Virus record (IMG/VR): IMGVR_UViG_3300002052_000002
Coordinates: 48,901-112,900 of that record
Source: a virus
DNA length: 64,000 bases
Strand: one strand, 5' to 3'
This document shows positions 45,267 through 53,272 of this stretch, piece after piece (position 1 is the first letter of the stretch; the number at the start of each line of letters is the position of its first letter). A model generated the notes under the pieces. The model ran no database searches and was not told the DNA's origin. It saw only the letters and a program-made list of their open reading frames with translations. Position numbers and translations under genes: made by a program.

Positions 45267-45442
45267 GTCGTCTCTGGTACAAACTCTGCTAAAATATCAT
45301 TTGGATTATCTACCGGAATTACTTCCCCAGGCAAAACCTCTATAATTTTAAATAGAAATTCTCCTTCATGTTCTCTTTCATGATCCCTAACTAGTATTTT
45401 TCTGGAAATTCCAGATGGATAATCATGTTTGAGGATTTTCAT
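45263..45442 (-). CDS. Small protein with MKIL start, upstream of Mre11-like
   Basis: Encodes 59 residues from ATG 45442, overlapping the previous gene by 20 bases. The start MKILKHDYP matches the MKIL leader of several other small genes on this arm. The rest is charged with a LFKIIEVLPGEVIP strand. No family is recognised. Its stop overlaps the Mre11-like start (ATGA). Confidence 0.45.
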   Translation of the reverse strand: MKILKHDYPSGISRKILVRDHEREHEGEFLFKIIEVLPGEVIPVDNPNDILAEFVPETT

Positions 45443-45623
45443 GATATGTTGCCACCAATCTATATGGCCTCCAATTTGTTCCGTCTGTAGGATATATGGT
45501 CCATCCACCATTATTAATGCCACCATAATAATAAGTCACGGTACCTGTTGAATTGTTTATCATTTCCAGGATATTTACTTTCTTATTTTCTTCTTCCTCA
45601 TGTTTATGTTTCAATATTTTCAT
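45423..45623 (-). CDS. Small protein with MKILKHK start, directly after RecA
   Basis: Encodes 66 residues from ATG 45623, four bases after the RecA stop, so translational coupling is likely; a longer in-frame start at 45662 lies inside RecA. It begins MKILKHKHEEEENKK, then has a Gly/Asn/Tyr-rich beta-like part (TYYYGGINNGG). Function unknown. Confidence 0.45.
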   Translation of the reverse strand: MKILKHKHEEEENKKVNILEMINNSTGTVTYYYGGINNGGWTIYPTDGTNWRPYRLVATYHENPQT

Positions 45624-45627
45624 ATTT

Positions 45628-46635
45628 TCACATATAGAAATATGGTTTGGAAAACCTCTCATCCTCCAGGATTTCTGGATGTTCTGCTAGAATCTTATAA
45701 AAATCTTTAGCGTAAAAAGAGATATCCCCATATTTATTCCAGGCTCCAGACGTAGTTATGATTCCCAAATCGATAGCTATATCTAATAATCCACTATAGG
45801 GATCTAGGCCACGTGACCAAGTCAATTCCATTTCACACTCTCCAAATGGAGGAGCACAGGAATTCTTAGCTACTCGTACTCTAAGGGTAACTCCTATTGG
45901 CCTGTTCTTTTTCTCCAATAGGATAGGAGTAGTTTTCAACAACTCTAGCCTCACTGTGGAATGGAACTTAGAGCCTCGTCCTCCTGGAGTATCTGGCTTA
46001 AATCCACCTGGGCTATCAATAATATGGTTTGCCAACATCATTATTGATTGTGTATCAGCAACAAGTCCAGGTAGAATACGCATAGCCTGTTTAATCTTCT
46101 GAGCCCTACGTCCTTGATCCGCTTTCATGTCTCCCTCTTCTACATCGCCAATTTCTTTAATGGTAGAAGCGGCGGCGATGCTATCAAGAGCAATTAAAAG
46201 TTTTCTTTTCTTCCCAATGTCATTTAGAAGTTCATAGGAAGCAACAGTAAAATCCTCTACTGTGGGGGGATGGAATAGAATTAGATTATCATTGTTCACT
46301 CCATGTATGGCTCCGAAAGTCTTATCGTATCTCCGCTCTACATCTGCTAGAGCGAAGATTCCACCCATCTTCTGCATTTCAGCTCCAGCCTTGAGAATTA
46401 GTAAGGTTTTTCCAGTAGATGGATCCCCAAATAATTCGCAGATTTGTCCGCTAGGATAACCACCTGTACCATCTACTCTCATGCTCATAACATAATCCAA
46501 AGCTAAATTACCACTATGCAGAAACCATTGGTTTGGAGGGGCCAGTATCCCCATAGTTTCTCGAAAATTCTGTACTATCGCCTCTACAGATTCTTCTGTA
46601 ATTGGTTCACTCGTCGTTTTCTTCTGGCGCGCCAT
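45628..46635 (-). CDS. RecA/UvsX-type recombinase
   Basis: Encodes 335 residues. Walker A is G70-D-P-S-T-G-K76-T77, followed by LADVERRYDKTF and LLIALDSIAAAS (Walker B), and SKFHSTVRLEL near the C-terminal half; these match RecA/UvsX. RecA-type proteins form filaments on single-stranded DNA and pair homologous strands. The ribosome site is GGAG nine bases before the ATG. It lies with SSB, UvsY-like and Mre11/Rad50-like genes, indicating a recombination-dependent replication system. Confidence 0.85.
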   Translation of the reverse strand: MARQKKTTSEPITEESVEAIVQNFRETMGILAPPNQWFLHSGNLALDYVMSMRVDGTGGYPSGQICELFGDPSTGKTLLILKAGAEMQKMGGIFALADVERRYDKTFGAIHGVNNDNLILFHPPTVEDFTVASYELLNDIGKKRKLLIALDSIAAASTIKEIGDVEEGDMKADQGRRAQKIKQAMRILPGLVADTQSIMMLANHIIDSPGGFKPDTPGGRGSKFHSTVRLELLKTTPILLEKKNRPIGVTLRVRVAKNSCAPPFGECEMELTWSRGLDPYSGLLDIAIDLGIITTSGAWNKYGDISFYAKDFYKILAEHPEILEDERFSKPYFYM

Positions 46636-46996
46636 ATACTATCAATCTCCTTTTAGCGTCAAAAAGTATATCCTTCATGATTCTATTCACTATCATGTTC
46701 GGATTATTTGTCTCTACAGCTCTAAGACTGCAATATTTTACCCATCTATTTTCACAATCTTGTGCTGAAGCAACTATGATTTCTGCCGCACATTTACCTC
46801 TATGTTTACAATTTATGCAAATACAAGCATGACTTGCCTCTTGTTGCGACGGACAAGGAAAAAGGCAAGCTGGTTGGCTTGCCTTAGTTTTGTCTAATAA
46901 ATCTAGTGCTTCATGCAAAGCTTTCAATCTAACTTCTTCCCTATCTTTCTTTCTCTTCCAAAAAGCAAGTAAAGAAAATAGTTTTGAAAGGCTCAT
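46607..46996 (-). CDS. Cys-rich hypothetical protein overlapping RecA start
   Basis: Encodes 129 residues from ATG 46996 (GAGG nine bases before; ATG 47005 is too close to it). It has a Lys/Arg-rich N-terminal helix, then a Cys cluster around CLFPCPSQ, CICINCKHRGKC, suggesting a zinc or iron-sulfur site, and a helical C-terminus. It overlaps the RecA start by 29 bases. No family is recognised. Confidence 0.45.
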   Translation of the reverse strand: MSLSKLFSLLAFWKRKKDREEVRLKALHEALDLLDKTKASQPACLFPCPSQQEASHACICINCKHRGKCAAEIIVASAQDCENRWVKYCSLRAVETNNPNMIVNRIMKDILFDAKRRLIVYGAPEENDE

Positions 46997-46998
46997 AA

Positions 46999-47541
46999 TT
47001 ACCATCCTCGCGGATCAGCTCTATAATTGGCCGCATGGTCAATGTCTATCATCTGTTTCAGAATCATACCAGCAATTTCCTCTGCATCACACCTGTTATA
47101 AATATACATTCCCATCAGAGGAAACATTCCAAAAAACGGGATAGCCAGAAAGACCTGATAATACCCAATCTCTCTTTCAAAGTTATAACCAAATTCTATC
47201 ATAACTCCGCCCATGCCGTCTGAACTGAAAAATCCATTACTAACAATCATAACTTGATCCTGCGGCATATAGATAGAACTTAGATATTTAGTCTTGTCAG
47301 AAGTTATAGCTGAGTAGGTGTAGAAATTATATTCTGATAAATAATTACTTTTAGGGTAAGATAAGACGGCATTAAGATTTCCTTCTTTCTCACAATAGTA
47401 TCCCTCCTCAACCATCCATTGTGGCACTGGACTTCCATACTTATCCTTGACTGTTGGATGGAATCCCCCAGCCAATACTGGAGCGGCGAGAAGCCCAAGT
47501 GTTAATACTGCAATTGCTAAAATCTTCAACAACTTCTTCAT
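46999..47541 (-). CDS. Exported protein with signal peptide
   Basis: Encodes 180 residues. The start KKLLKILAIAVLTLGLLAA ending in VLA is a clear signal peptide with cleavage after Ala-x-Ala-type VLA. The mature part has several Cys, a central segment with hydrophobic character (YYQVFLAIPFFGMFPLMGMYIY) that could be membrane embedded, and no known motif. It is a phage protein targeted to the host envelope; possible roles include superinfection exclusion. It overlaps the HNH gene by four bases. Confidence 0.5.
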   Translation of the reverse strand: MKKLLKILAIAVLTLGLLAAPVLAGGFHPTVKDKYGSPVPQWMVEEGYYCEKEGNLNAVLSYPKSNYLSEYNFYTYSAITSDKTKYLSSIYMPQDQVMIVSNGFFSSDGMGGVMIEFGYNFEREIGYYQVFLAIPFFGMFPLMGMYIYNRCDAEEIAGMILKQMIDIDHAANYRADPRGW

Positions 47542-47870
47542 ATTAAGTTCTCCTTTTCTAATAGATTTGACAAAAATTCAAACTGTTTTGGTCTATTTTT
47601 CTTAAGCCATAAGGTAAATACAAACCCATTATAATGAGCTTTACGCTTATGGCACTTGAAGGGACAAAGAGAAATCCCATTGTTTACTTCAAACATGAAT
47701 TGTGGATAGATATCCTTTGGAAGGATATGGTGTGCATTGAGTCGTGGATTTGCCTCTCCACAGAATGCACATACCCATTCATCTCGTTCTCTAACTGCCA
47801 AAGACCATGCTTTTAGAAGCTTATTCCTTCGGCTTTTTTCTGGATTTCGTTTGCGCCTCTTTCGTTTCAT
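47538..47870 (-). CDS. HNH endonuclease
   Basis: Encodes 110 residues. Zinc pairs C34-x2-C37 and C69-x3-C73 surround H47-H48, N64 and a His (H74 or H79), the order of an HNH active site. The N-terminus is very basic. Small HNH proteins are common as free-standing homing or packaging-associated nucleases in phages. It is inserted in the recombination gene run, near RecA but not inside it. Confidence 0.7.
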   Translation of the reverse strand: MKRKRRKRNPEKSRRNKLLKAWSLAVRERDEWVCAFCGEANPRLNAHHILPKDIYPQFMFEVNNGISLCPFKCHKRKAHYNGFVFTLWLKKNRPKQFEFLSNLLEKENLI

Positions 47871-48156
47871 ACGATTTCATTTTCTTTAGAATACTTATTC
47901 CATAAATAGAGGATACTGGACATGATAATACATTTCCAACCATATTACCAATGTCACTCTTTTCTTGAGCAAAGAAGAAATGTCCTCTATGTACTTTTAA
48001 TGCATATCCTGCTGATCTTTGACTATTAGCAAAATCGACATCCACATCATATTTTATATCATTTTCATGAATCCAGCCATTAAATTGTCTACAAGAATCT
48101 GTCCACAATACTTCAATAAGATCATGATGATTAATCGTCTTGTCCAATATCTTCAT
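47821..48156 (-). CDS. MKIL-start hypothetical protein
   Basis: Encodes 111 residues from ATG 48156, five bases after GGAGAAG; the longer in-frame extension overlaps the previous gene. It begins MKILDKTINHHD, shares the MKIL start with other genes, and has a strand-rich central part (YDVDVDF, YALKVHRGHFFF) and a very basic tail (TKSRKKPKE). It overlaps the HNH gene by 50 bases. Function unknown. Confidence 0.4.
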   Translation of the reverse strand: MKILDKTINHHDLIEVLWTDSCRQFNGWIHENDIKYDVDVDFANSQRSAGYALKVHRGHFFFAQEKSDIGNMVGNVLSCPVSSIYGISILKKMKSYETKEAQTKSRKKPKE

Positions 48157-48313
48157 CAGACTTCTCCTTCTTTCGTTTCTGATATTCTCGATACGCCTTT
48201 CTATTTTCTTTGACAAGATCTTTTTCAGCTTTTTCAAGATCTTTGAGTCGTCTTTTCCATTTCTTTACTGCATCATCAGAGTAAAAAGAATGACCCTTAT
48301 CCAAATCTTTCAT
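48131..48313 (-). CDS. Small highly charged protein
   Basis: Encodes 60 residues starting at an ATG that overlaps the exonuclease stop (ATGA). It is helical and extremely Lys/Glu/Asp/Arg-rich, with a coiled-coil-like middle (LKDLEKAEKDLVKENRKAYR). It overlaps the next gene by 26 bases. Probably a DNA- or protein-binding accessory, not identifiable. Confidence 0.4.
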   Translation of the reverse strand: MKDLDKGHSFYSDDAVKKWKRRLKDLEKAEKDLVKENRKAYREYQKRKKEKSDEDIGQDD

Positions 48314-48975
48314 ATAGAATTATCAGTTTTTCTAGTAAAACCCATAAGAGCATTGTATACTCTTTCTAGTTCTATAACATCTCTTCGACAATGATCACTC
48401 AAATATTCTAATGATTCTTTATCGCCCATAAGAGCTTTTATCCAATACTTAGGTTCAATCCTAGTTTTTTCTGTAGCACCAAACAATGTCCTACATACAT
48501 TATCTAATCTTTTAGAACTCATACATAGACGACCACGAGCGGCAAAATAAACATCATTATGAAGTAATTCTCCGAATCCTGGAAATGGAACTCCCAATGA
48601 TATAGCTCGTGTTCTTAGAAATGGAATATCAAATCGACTTCCGTAATAAGTAATAACTCTATCAAAATTCTTTAAATCTTTTACACACTGTTCAATCACT
48701 CGCTTATCTAAGCAAGTACGGAGATCACGTGGAGTAATTGTGCGTTCATAAATTTTATCTTCATCTTTTATTTTAATGCAATATGTCAAAACGATGCCAA
48801 AATCAGCATCCAAATTTGAACATTCAATATCTAGAAAGCCAATTCTTTCAGTATCTGGATGTTCCCTAAGCCAACACTGATAATGACTTAATCCAGTTTC
48901 TCCATGTTTACATCTCCAATTATTCATCTTAATAAGCTCTGATTTCTTAATCCTAGCTATATTTGGTCTAGCCAT
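48310..48975 (-). CDS. RNase H-like 3'-5' exonuclease (DnaQ/YprB type)
   Basis: Encodes 221 residues with D49-I-E51 (FLDIE), a YYGSRFDIPFL segment (second Asp motif) and HCRRDV (third Asp motif, near 195), the DEDD-type layout of YprB/DnaQ-like exonucleases. It may process DNA or RNA ends in replication and repair; its exact substrate is unknown. Its start lies 14 bases after the SSB gene stop, preceded by AAGGAGG-like sequence. Confidence 0.6.
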   Translation of the reverse strand: MARPNIARIKKSELIKMNNWRCKHGETGLSHYQCWLREHPDTERIGFLDIECSNLDADFGIVLTYCIKIKDEDKIYERTITPRDLRTCLDKRVIEQCVKDLKNFDRVITYYGSRFDIPFLRTRAISLGVPFPGFGELLHNDVYFAARGRLCMSSKRLDNVCRTLFGATEKTRIEPKYWIKALMGDKESLEYLSDHCRRDVIELERVYNALMGFTRKTDNSI

Positions 48976-48988
48976 TAGACATTCCTCC

Positions 48989-49990
48989 TTATTTGCTTAG
49001 CCTTCTTGCAGCGGCTCGTTTCTCTTTATCTGCCTTAGCGCCAGACATCATTCTACATGGGCCTGCCCATCCATCTTCAATACATTGTCCAGTACATCGT
49101 TCTGCTTGCGATCCATAACTACCAAAACAATCTGGATATGCACTAGTACCAGTAAAATCTCCAGTACCAAACTTATCTACTTTCTTTGGTTCTTTCTTAG
49201 GAGCAGGTGGAACTTCCTCTTCATATTCTTCTGGAATTAAATTAGACCACGCAGTTATAGTATCCATGTCACCATCAGAAGCAGTGGGATGCATAACTGG
49301 TGATTCTTTAACTGTAGCAAATGGATTCATATCGCCAGCTTGGATAGCATTAAATTCCTCTTCTGTCACGCCATAGTGGTAGTTAACAGGAAAGAAAAAC
49401 ATATTTGATTTTGGTCCCAGCCACGAAGGCAAGACTCTAACTTCTGTTCTTCCTGCTTCTAATTTTGCCTGTGCCGAAACCTTAACTTCTCCGCTTTTCA
49501 TTAAAGCGAGGATATTATCCAGTGGTACTAAATGTTTAAGTACACCAAGATCAGGGAGAGTAGAAGCTGACATAGAAGGCTCCACATCATAATCAGCCCT
49601 ATCTCGTGAAGCACCAGGAGTCTTCTTTACAAAAAGATTTCGTCCTTTCATTGGATCCATAAAGACTTTTAATTCCGCCTGTCCTGTAGGATCCATATGA
49701 AATCCAGCTAGTTTTTTGAAGATCTTATCTCCATATTCAAATACTACAACTTGTGACGGATTGATGGCAGGGAATATAATATTTGAATAGTATTTGTGTT
49801 TCTGGTTAAGGTTCTGAGCTTTCTCATAAAGCTTTGTCCCTTTCAATGAACGGTCTTTCAAAATCTCGAAAGCAAGTTCGCATAGCTTACAAGGCTTATC
49901 AAAAGTAGTAGGGCATATAACTGGAGGGATTCCTCCGCCTTGCTTCAATACTCTTTTATAAGTATCCATTAATTTCTTATCGTAATCCAT
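48989..49990 (-). CDS. Single-stranded DNA-binding protein, gp32-like
   Basis: Encodes 333 residues. The N-terminal part has C34-x2-C37 (KPCKLCEL, with C26) and IIFPAINPSQVVVFEYGDKI, as in the zinc-containing core of T4 gp32-like proteins. The middle has GRTEVRVLPSWLGPKSNMFF, an OB-fold-like region. The C-terminus is acidic, then has a Cys-rich end (DCFGSYGSQAERC, then CIEDGWAGPC), seen in phage SSBs. It coats single-stranded DNA for replication and recombination. Strong GGAGG site. Confidence 0.6.
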   Translation of the reverse strand: MDYDKKLMDTYKRVLKQGGGIPPVICPTTFDKPCKLCELAFEILKDRSLKGTKLYEKAQNLNQKHKYYSNIIFPAINPSQVVVFEYGDKIFKKLAGFHMDPTGQAELKVFMDPMKGRNLFVKKTPGASRDRADYDVEPSMSASTLPDLGVLKHLVPLDNILALMKSGEVKVSAQAKLEAGRTEVRVLPSWLGPKSNMFFFPVNYHYGVTEEEFNAIQAGDMNPFATVKESPVMHPTASDGDMDTITAWSNLIPEEYEEEVPPAPKKEPKKVDKFGTGDFTGTSAYPDCFGSYGSQAERCTGQCIEDGWAGPCRMMSGAKADKEKRAAARRLSK

Positions 49991-49991
49991 A

Positions 49992-50528
49992 TTATTCCTC
50001 CTTTTCGGCCTCTTGCTCTTCAGCAGGTGCCTCTACTTCACGCTTAGTTCTTCGTTTTCTTGTCTTTTCTCTTTCTTTAATTTCGTCTTTGAACGCTTTT
50101 ACTGTAGTGAATTCGTTTACTTGTACATCGCTCTGATTTCGGTATAGTTCCAATAGTACGTTGAATTTTTCTTTGAATGCGTCTTTAGCCACATTAAGCA
50201 TATCTTCCATGTACTCAGCCTTAATAAGCTCTTTCTGAGCCTCGTGATATGCTGGATGCTCCGCAAGATAATCATTAATCATCTTCTCAGTTACTCGTAA
50301 TCCAGGATTCTCTGCGGCCATTTCCATTCGGAATCCCTTAGTTAGCTCCGCCTCAATCTGGCGAGTGGCTAATTTTTGCATCCTTCTTTTTCTAGCGGAT
50401 AAAGCCCAAGCCATACTCCAATAAAAGAATAAAGACGGTTGCCTAAGCAATTCGTCTTCTAGCTTGGTTTCATCAATTTGCAGGGCATCGCTAATCTGCC
50501 CCTCTGACGTTCTCTTTTCGTCGGTCAT
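49992..50528 (-). CDS. Possible UvsY-like recombination mediator
   Basis: Encodes 178 residues, helical, with QIDETKLEDELLRQPSLFFYW near the N-terminus, then a Lys/Arg-rich helix and a Glu-rich C-terminal tail. The size, the DETKL opening, the aromatic/hydrophobic start of the core and the tight link to the SSB gene (two-base gap) recall UvsY, which loads UvsX on SSB-coated DNA. The similarity is weak and not sequence-motif based; an unrelated DNA-binding factor is possible. Confidence 0.35.
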   Translation of the reverse strand: MTDEKRTSEGQISDALQIDETKLEDELLRQPSLFFYWSMAWALSARKRRMQKLATRQIEAELTKGFRMEMAAENPGLRVTEKMINDYLAEHPAYHEAQKELIKAEYMEDMLNVAKDAFKEKFNVLLELYRNQSDVQVNEFTTVKAFKDEIKEREKTRKRRTKREVEAPAEEQEAEKEE

Positions 50529-50546
50529 AGCTTCCTCGACCTCCTT

Positions 50547-50795
50547 TTAATCTATTCGTTTGGGTGCTCCGTTATACTCCATACAAGCTACCGCTAAGGC
50601 GGCAATTTTACGGACAGAATCCAGAGCTTCTACGTCGTATCCAATTCGTCCTTTGGCTTCCTCAACATATCTCTCCATGAAGATTAGCCAATCTCCAATC
50701 GACCACTCGGAATCATTAAATTGTGATCCCCATTTCTTATCTTGGTAGTCTCTTTCACCATCAATAGCTTCGTAAACTTCTAATCTATTTATCAT
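50547..50795 (-). CDS. Small phage protein of a MazG-like/nucleotide-associated type
   Basis: Encodes 82 residues with GERDYQDKKWGSQF near the N-terminus and RKIAALAVACMEYNGAP near the C-terminus, a pattern repeated in many phage small proteins linked to MazG-like pyrophosphatases or dNTP metabolism. It lies just downstream of the repeated 22-base element and has an AGGAGG site. The reaction, if any, is unknown. Confidence 0.5.
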   Translation of the reverse strand: MINRLEVYEAIDGERDYQDKKWGSQFNDSEWSIGDWLIFMERYVEEAKGRIGYDVEALDSVRKIAALAVACMEYNGAPKRID

Positions 50796-50831
50796 CCTTT
50801 TATCCTCCTATTATATATATAACATTACGAG

Positions 50832-50853
50832 CTGAAAAATGCTGTAATTTCCG
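50832..50853 (-). promoter_or_regulatory. Conserved 22-base element, - strand copy
   Basis: Read on the - strand it begins CGGAAATTAC and continues AGCATTTTTCAG, differing from the copy at 30381-30402 in four positions. It lies about 37 bases before the start of the MazG-like gene, in the only sizeable gap of this block. The location upstream of a gene on both arms suggests a transcription signal. Confidence 0.35.
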
Positions 50854-50859
50854 ACATGA

Positions 50860-51021
50860 TTATTGTTTTTCTTCTTGTGATTCCCATTTACTATTATTAG
50901 TTACAGTGTTGACAATAAGTACATCCTCTCGTGGCATATAACAACTTATATCCTCTGTAGGAGTCCTGAATATTCCCCATGTCCACGCTATGCACTTGAC
51001 TTTCTTTATAGGTTCCTGCAT
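50860..51021 (-). CDS. Short hypothetical protein (53 residues)
   Basis: A short gene from ATG 51021 with AAGGAG five bases before. It begins MQEPIKKVKCIAWTWG and ends in a Glu/Lys-rich tail, with two Cys. It lies nine bases after the zinc-ribbon gene. The spacing and ribosome site argue that it is real. Function unknown. Confidence 0.45.
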   Translation of the reverse strand: MQEPIKKVKCIAWTWGIFRTPTEDISCYMPREDVLIVNTVTNNSKWESQEEKQ

Positions 51022-51030
51022 ACTAACTCC

Positions 51031-51396
51031 TTATGTGAAATACATTGTCTTTTTGTCACTTTCATCTTTAGGAATCCACTCATCCGCAGTAGCCCCAGGC
51101 ATCCCTGGTACTGGTACATCTTTTCTTCTCACATAATCCTTTAATTCTGAAGACATATGTGGTTTATCTGCCAATGCTCCAGGCCTACAATCTCTTAGCT
51201 CTTCTAACGGAGGTGTAGGATCTGGAAGAGATTTAAGAATATCATCAGAGTTCATGCGGAAATTCGAGACAGATATGATCTTCTGGATCTCTGTAGATTC
51301 ACACACCTTACATTCAGTACATTCCTCATCGGACCTAATCTTTAGAAACTCGAACTTACTCCCACAAGTTTTGCATTCGTATTCATAAATAGGCAT
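51031..51396 (-). CDS. FmdB-type zinc-ribbon protein
   Basis: Encodes 121 residues. The first 45, YEYECKTCGSKFE then CTECKVCES, with two Cys-x2-Cys pairs, match the FmdB zinc-ribbon family. The remainder is charged and Pro-rich. Small zinc ribbons of this type have varied regulatory or structural uses in phages. No further function can be read. Confidence 0.65.
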   Translation of the reverse strand: MPIYEYECKTCGSKFEFLKIRSDEECTECKVCESTEIQKIISVSNFRMNSDDILKSLPDPTPPLEELRDCRPGALADKPHMSSELKDYVRRKDVPVPGMPGATADEWIPKDESDKKTMYFT

Positions 51397-51406
51397 GATA
51401 TTCTCC

Positions 51407-51781
51407 TTACTTATAGTCGATTACATGATTTTTAAGTATATCTCCATTGAGAAATACAATTTCTATTTCTATTACCACATCTTTTATTGTGGAATTACGA
51501 ATATATATTTTCTCAATCGGAGATGGTATTGGATAGGACACTGCCCACACAGAGCCAAATATATCTATCCATCTAAATTGTAAATTGTATGGATAATGCG
51601 CTGAAGGAAAGATGTGTTTAATATCTCCCCTTTCTACTGTAGTTCTATGATAGTCATTCATATAAACTTTTACTTGGTATAGGGACGTATTATCTATACT
51701 CATTGATGTATAAGAGCCATTGCATCCATTAAGAAATAGACTGCCCACAAATATGGTTAAAGCTATTAGAAATTTCTTCAT
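51407..51781 (-). CDS. Lipoprotein, possibly host-envelope targeted
   Basis: Encodes 124 residues from ATG 51781. The leader KKFLIALTIFVGSLFLNGC ends in a lipobox-like L-x-N-G-C, so Cys may be lipidated. The mature part has beta-rich segments (YQVKVYMND, VVIEIEIVFLNGD). Phage lipoproteins often block superinfection by inactivating receptors, but no family match is made. Longer upstream frames run through another gene. Confidence 0.5.
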   Translation of the reverse strand: MKKFLIALTIFVGSLFLNGCNGSYTSMSIDNTSLYQVKVYMNDYHRTTVERGDIKHIFPSAHYPYNLQFRWIDIFGSVWAVSYPIPSPIEKIYIRNSTIKDVVIEIEIVFLNGDILKNHVIDYK

Positions 51782-51782
51782 A

Positions 51783-51920
51783 TTAATCACCAAATCCTTT
51801 TCCATCGTCCTGTCGAAACATGCAACCAAAACAAGCTGGCTTATCGTTAATAGTTCCGACGATATAGGAATCCTCATCTCCACAACATTCACACTTGCCC
51901 ATATAAGTTTTCTTTTCCAT
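51783..51920 (-). CDS. Short zinc-ribbon protein (45 residues)
   Basis: A short gene from ATG 51920 with a strong GGAGGAGG site. It has Cys10, Cys12 and Cys13 (KCECCG) and a CFGC pair near residue 30, the spacing of a small zinc ribbon. Its stop lies next to the lipoprotein start. Function unknown, probably a zinc-stabilised peptide binding nucleic acid or protein. Confidence 0.5.
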   Translation of the reverse strand: MEKKTYMGKCECCGDEDSYIVGTINDKPACFGCMFRQDDGKGFGD

Positions 51921-51932
51921 AAATCCTCCTCC

Positions 51933-52520
51933 TTAATGAAAATGTCCTACTACATGAGCTTTTGGATTGTTCATGCATACCGTACATTTCTCACCACATC
52001 CTTGATCGCCCGCACTGGATGGACATAAATATTCATCATGAAATGGAAACTCATCCCCTGTTATAGCACGATTGGTAGCCCTATTCCAATCAATTCTGTA
52101 GTCCCATTTACTGCCGAAGCTCTGGAGAATATTGAAATTATCGGGCTTCTTACTCCAAAGATCCAAATGAAATGATTTAGTAAATGCAAAGAACTTCTTC
52201 TTAGGAAGTTTCCTAGCTATCTCATACCACTTATTCAGGTACCTCTGGTTGTAGAAGTCTCCACTCTCATGGACTCTGATATATGGCTCCTTTCTTTTAG
52301 AGAGGTAGTCTACAACCCTGTCTACAAAGTCAGCTTGTTTGGTCAGCTCAAGATTCTTTTCTCTGAATGGCACGGTCTGTTTGTACATGCGTTCTATCTT
52401 AATTTCATAACACCACTTCCTGCATGCTCCTGCACCTGGACAAGTAGTTAATCTAGGTAAGTTCCATATGAGAATTTTAGGGGATAGCTTTCTATTCCCT
52501 TTTGAAAATCTGTCATTCAT
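51933..52520 (-). CDS. Gene 88-family protein
   Basis: Encodes 195 residues with the pattern of the GP88 family named from Mycobacterium phage Giles: LPRLTTCPGAGACRKWCYE near the start (Cys pairs), an R-x-x-N-L-E-L segment, RVHESGDFYNQRYLNKWYE and a Cys-rich C-terminus. The family is widespread in phages and plasmids and its biochemical function is unknown. The many Cys suggest a metal or Fe-S site. It has a GGAGATAAG site. Confidence 0.65.
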   Translation of the reverse strand: MNDRFSKGNRKLSPKILIWNLPRLTTCPGAGACRKWCYEIKIERMYKQTVPFREKNLELTKQADFVDRVVDYLSKRKEPYIRVHESGDFYNQRYLNKWYEIARKLPKKKFFAFTKSFHLDLWSKKPDNFNILQSFGSKWDYRIDWNRATNRAITGDEFPFHDEYLCPSSAGDQGCGEKCTVCMNNPKAHVVGHFH

Positions 52521-52523
52521 TTC

Positions 52524-52856
52524 TTATCTCCTATCATCATACTCTTTATACCTCTCATAGTTTAATGCATAATGTAATAATGCTAGGGCATTCCAAGCGA
52601 CATGTGCTAGATGATGGCATCCAAAATCTTCTTCGTTGATATCTCTTTTGTGCCACCACCATTTCATCAGATGGGACATTAGTGCACGGAAAACCCTATG
52701 GAATTTGATTCCCTTTGCCCAATTCCAATCATCATATTTTTGTGCACCGCTTGTATAGACTTTAACAGTCTCCTCTAAAGCATCGAATGGGATAAGATCC
52801 CACCGTAGTTTGCCCTCATCATATTTCGTTCCTTCTTTCAATTTCTCATCTGTCAT
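52524..52856 (-). CDS. dATP/dGTP diphosphohydrolase-like (MazG-type) protein
   Basis: Encodes 110 residues with KYDEGKLRWDLIPFDALEE, YTSGAQKYDDWNWAKG and HLAHVAWNALALL, as in the N-terminal domain of dATP/dGTP diphosphohydrolases (DUF5664), a relative of MazG. Such enzymes hydrolyse dNTPs to dNMPs and can shape the phage nucleotide pool. The GGAGGCAGT site is strong. Confidence 0.65.
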   Translation of the reverse strand: MTDEKLKEGTKYDEGKLRWDLIPFDALEETVKVYTSGAQKYDDWNWAKGIKFHRVFRALMSHLMKWWWHKRDINEEDFGCHHLAHVAWNALALLHYALNYERYKEYDDRR

Positions 52857-52865
52857 ACTGCCTCC

Positions 52866-53120
52866 TTACCATAATGGATATCCGTTTTTCCATACCCATA
52901 TATAAAATCCATAAATATTAACTAGTGAAAATACTACCCATATAGTAATCTGCCCATACATTCTTTTATCCTTATTAAAGAGAATCAAAGCTGTCCAACA
53001 AGCATTCCCAAATGTCCAGATAAAAAAGCATGATGCGAGATTGTATATATTTAATATGCATCCAACAGTAGAGATAGCGGATATCAACCAAGGTGCATAT
53101 TTAATTAAAAAGTTCTTCAT
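52866..53120 (-). CDS. Small membrane protein
   Basis: Encodes 84 residues with about three hydrophobic segments (WLISAISTVGCILNIYN, CFFIWTFGNACWTALIL, ITIWVVFSLVNIYGFYI). The pattern is like small phage membrane proteins of unknown role. It overlaps the previous gene by four bases. Confidence 0.5.
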   Translation of the reverse strand: MKNFLIKYAPWLISAISTVGCILNIYNLASCFFIWTFGNACWTALILFNKDKRMYGQITIWVVFSLVNIYGFYIWVWKNGYPLW

Positions 53121-53272
53121 TTCTTTCTCCTTTTATCTCTCCAATCAAATTGGCTTTTCATCTTACTCGTCATCACTACCCATACAGCTATAATAGCAAT
53201 CCCCATAAATATTAATGAACCCAACGGTACTCCAACAATTTCTTGTCGAAGCCATAAAAGAATGTTTAACAT
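53117..53272 (-). CDS. Short single-membrane-segment protein (51 residues)
   Basis: Encoded from ATG 53272, coupled to the upstream stop by TAATG. It has one strong hydrophobic segment (GSLIFMGIAIIAVWVVMT) and a basic C-terminal tail (DKRRKK). A longer upstream frame overlaps another gene. Function unknown. Confidence 0.45.
   Translation of the reverse strand: MLNILLWLRQEIVGVPLGSLIFMGIAIIAVWVVMTSKMKSQFDWRDKRRKK

Noticed and set aside
47538-47870. HNH gene as evidence of an intron in RecA
   Set aside because: RecA is complete and uninterrupted, and the HNH gene lies outside it.
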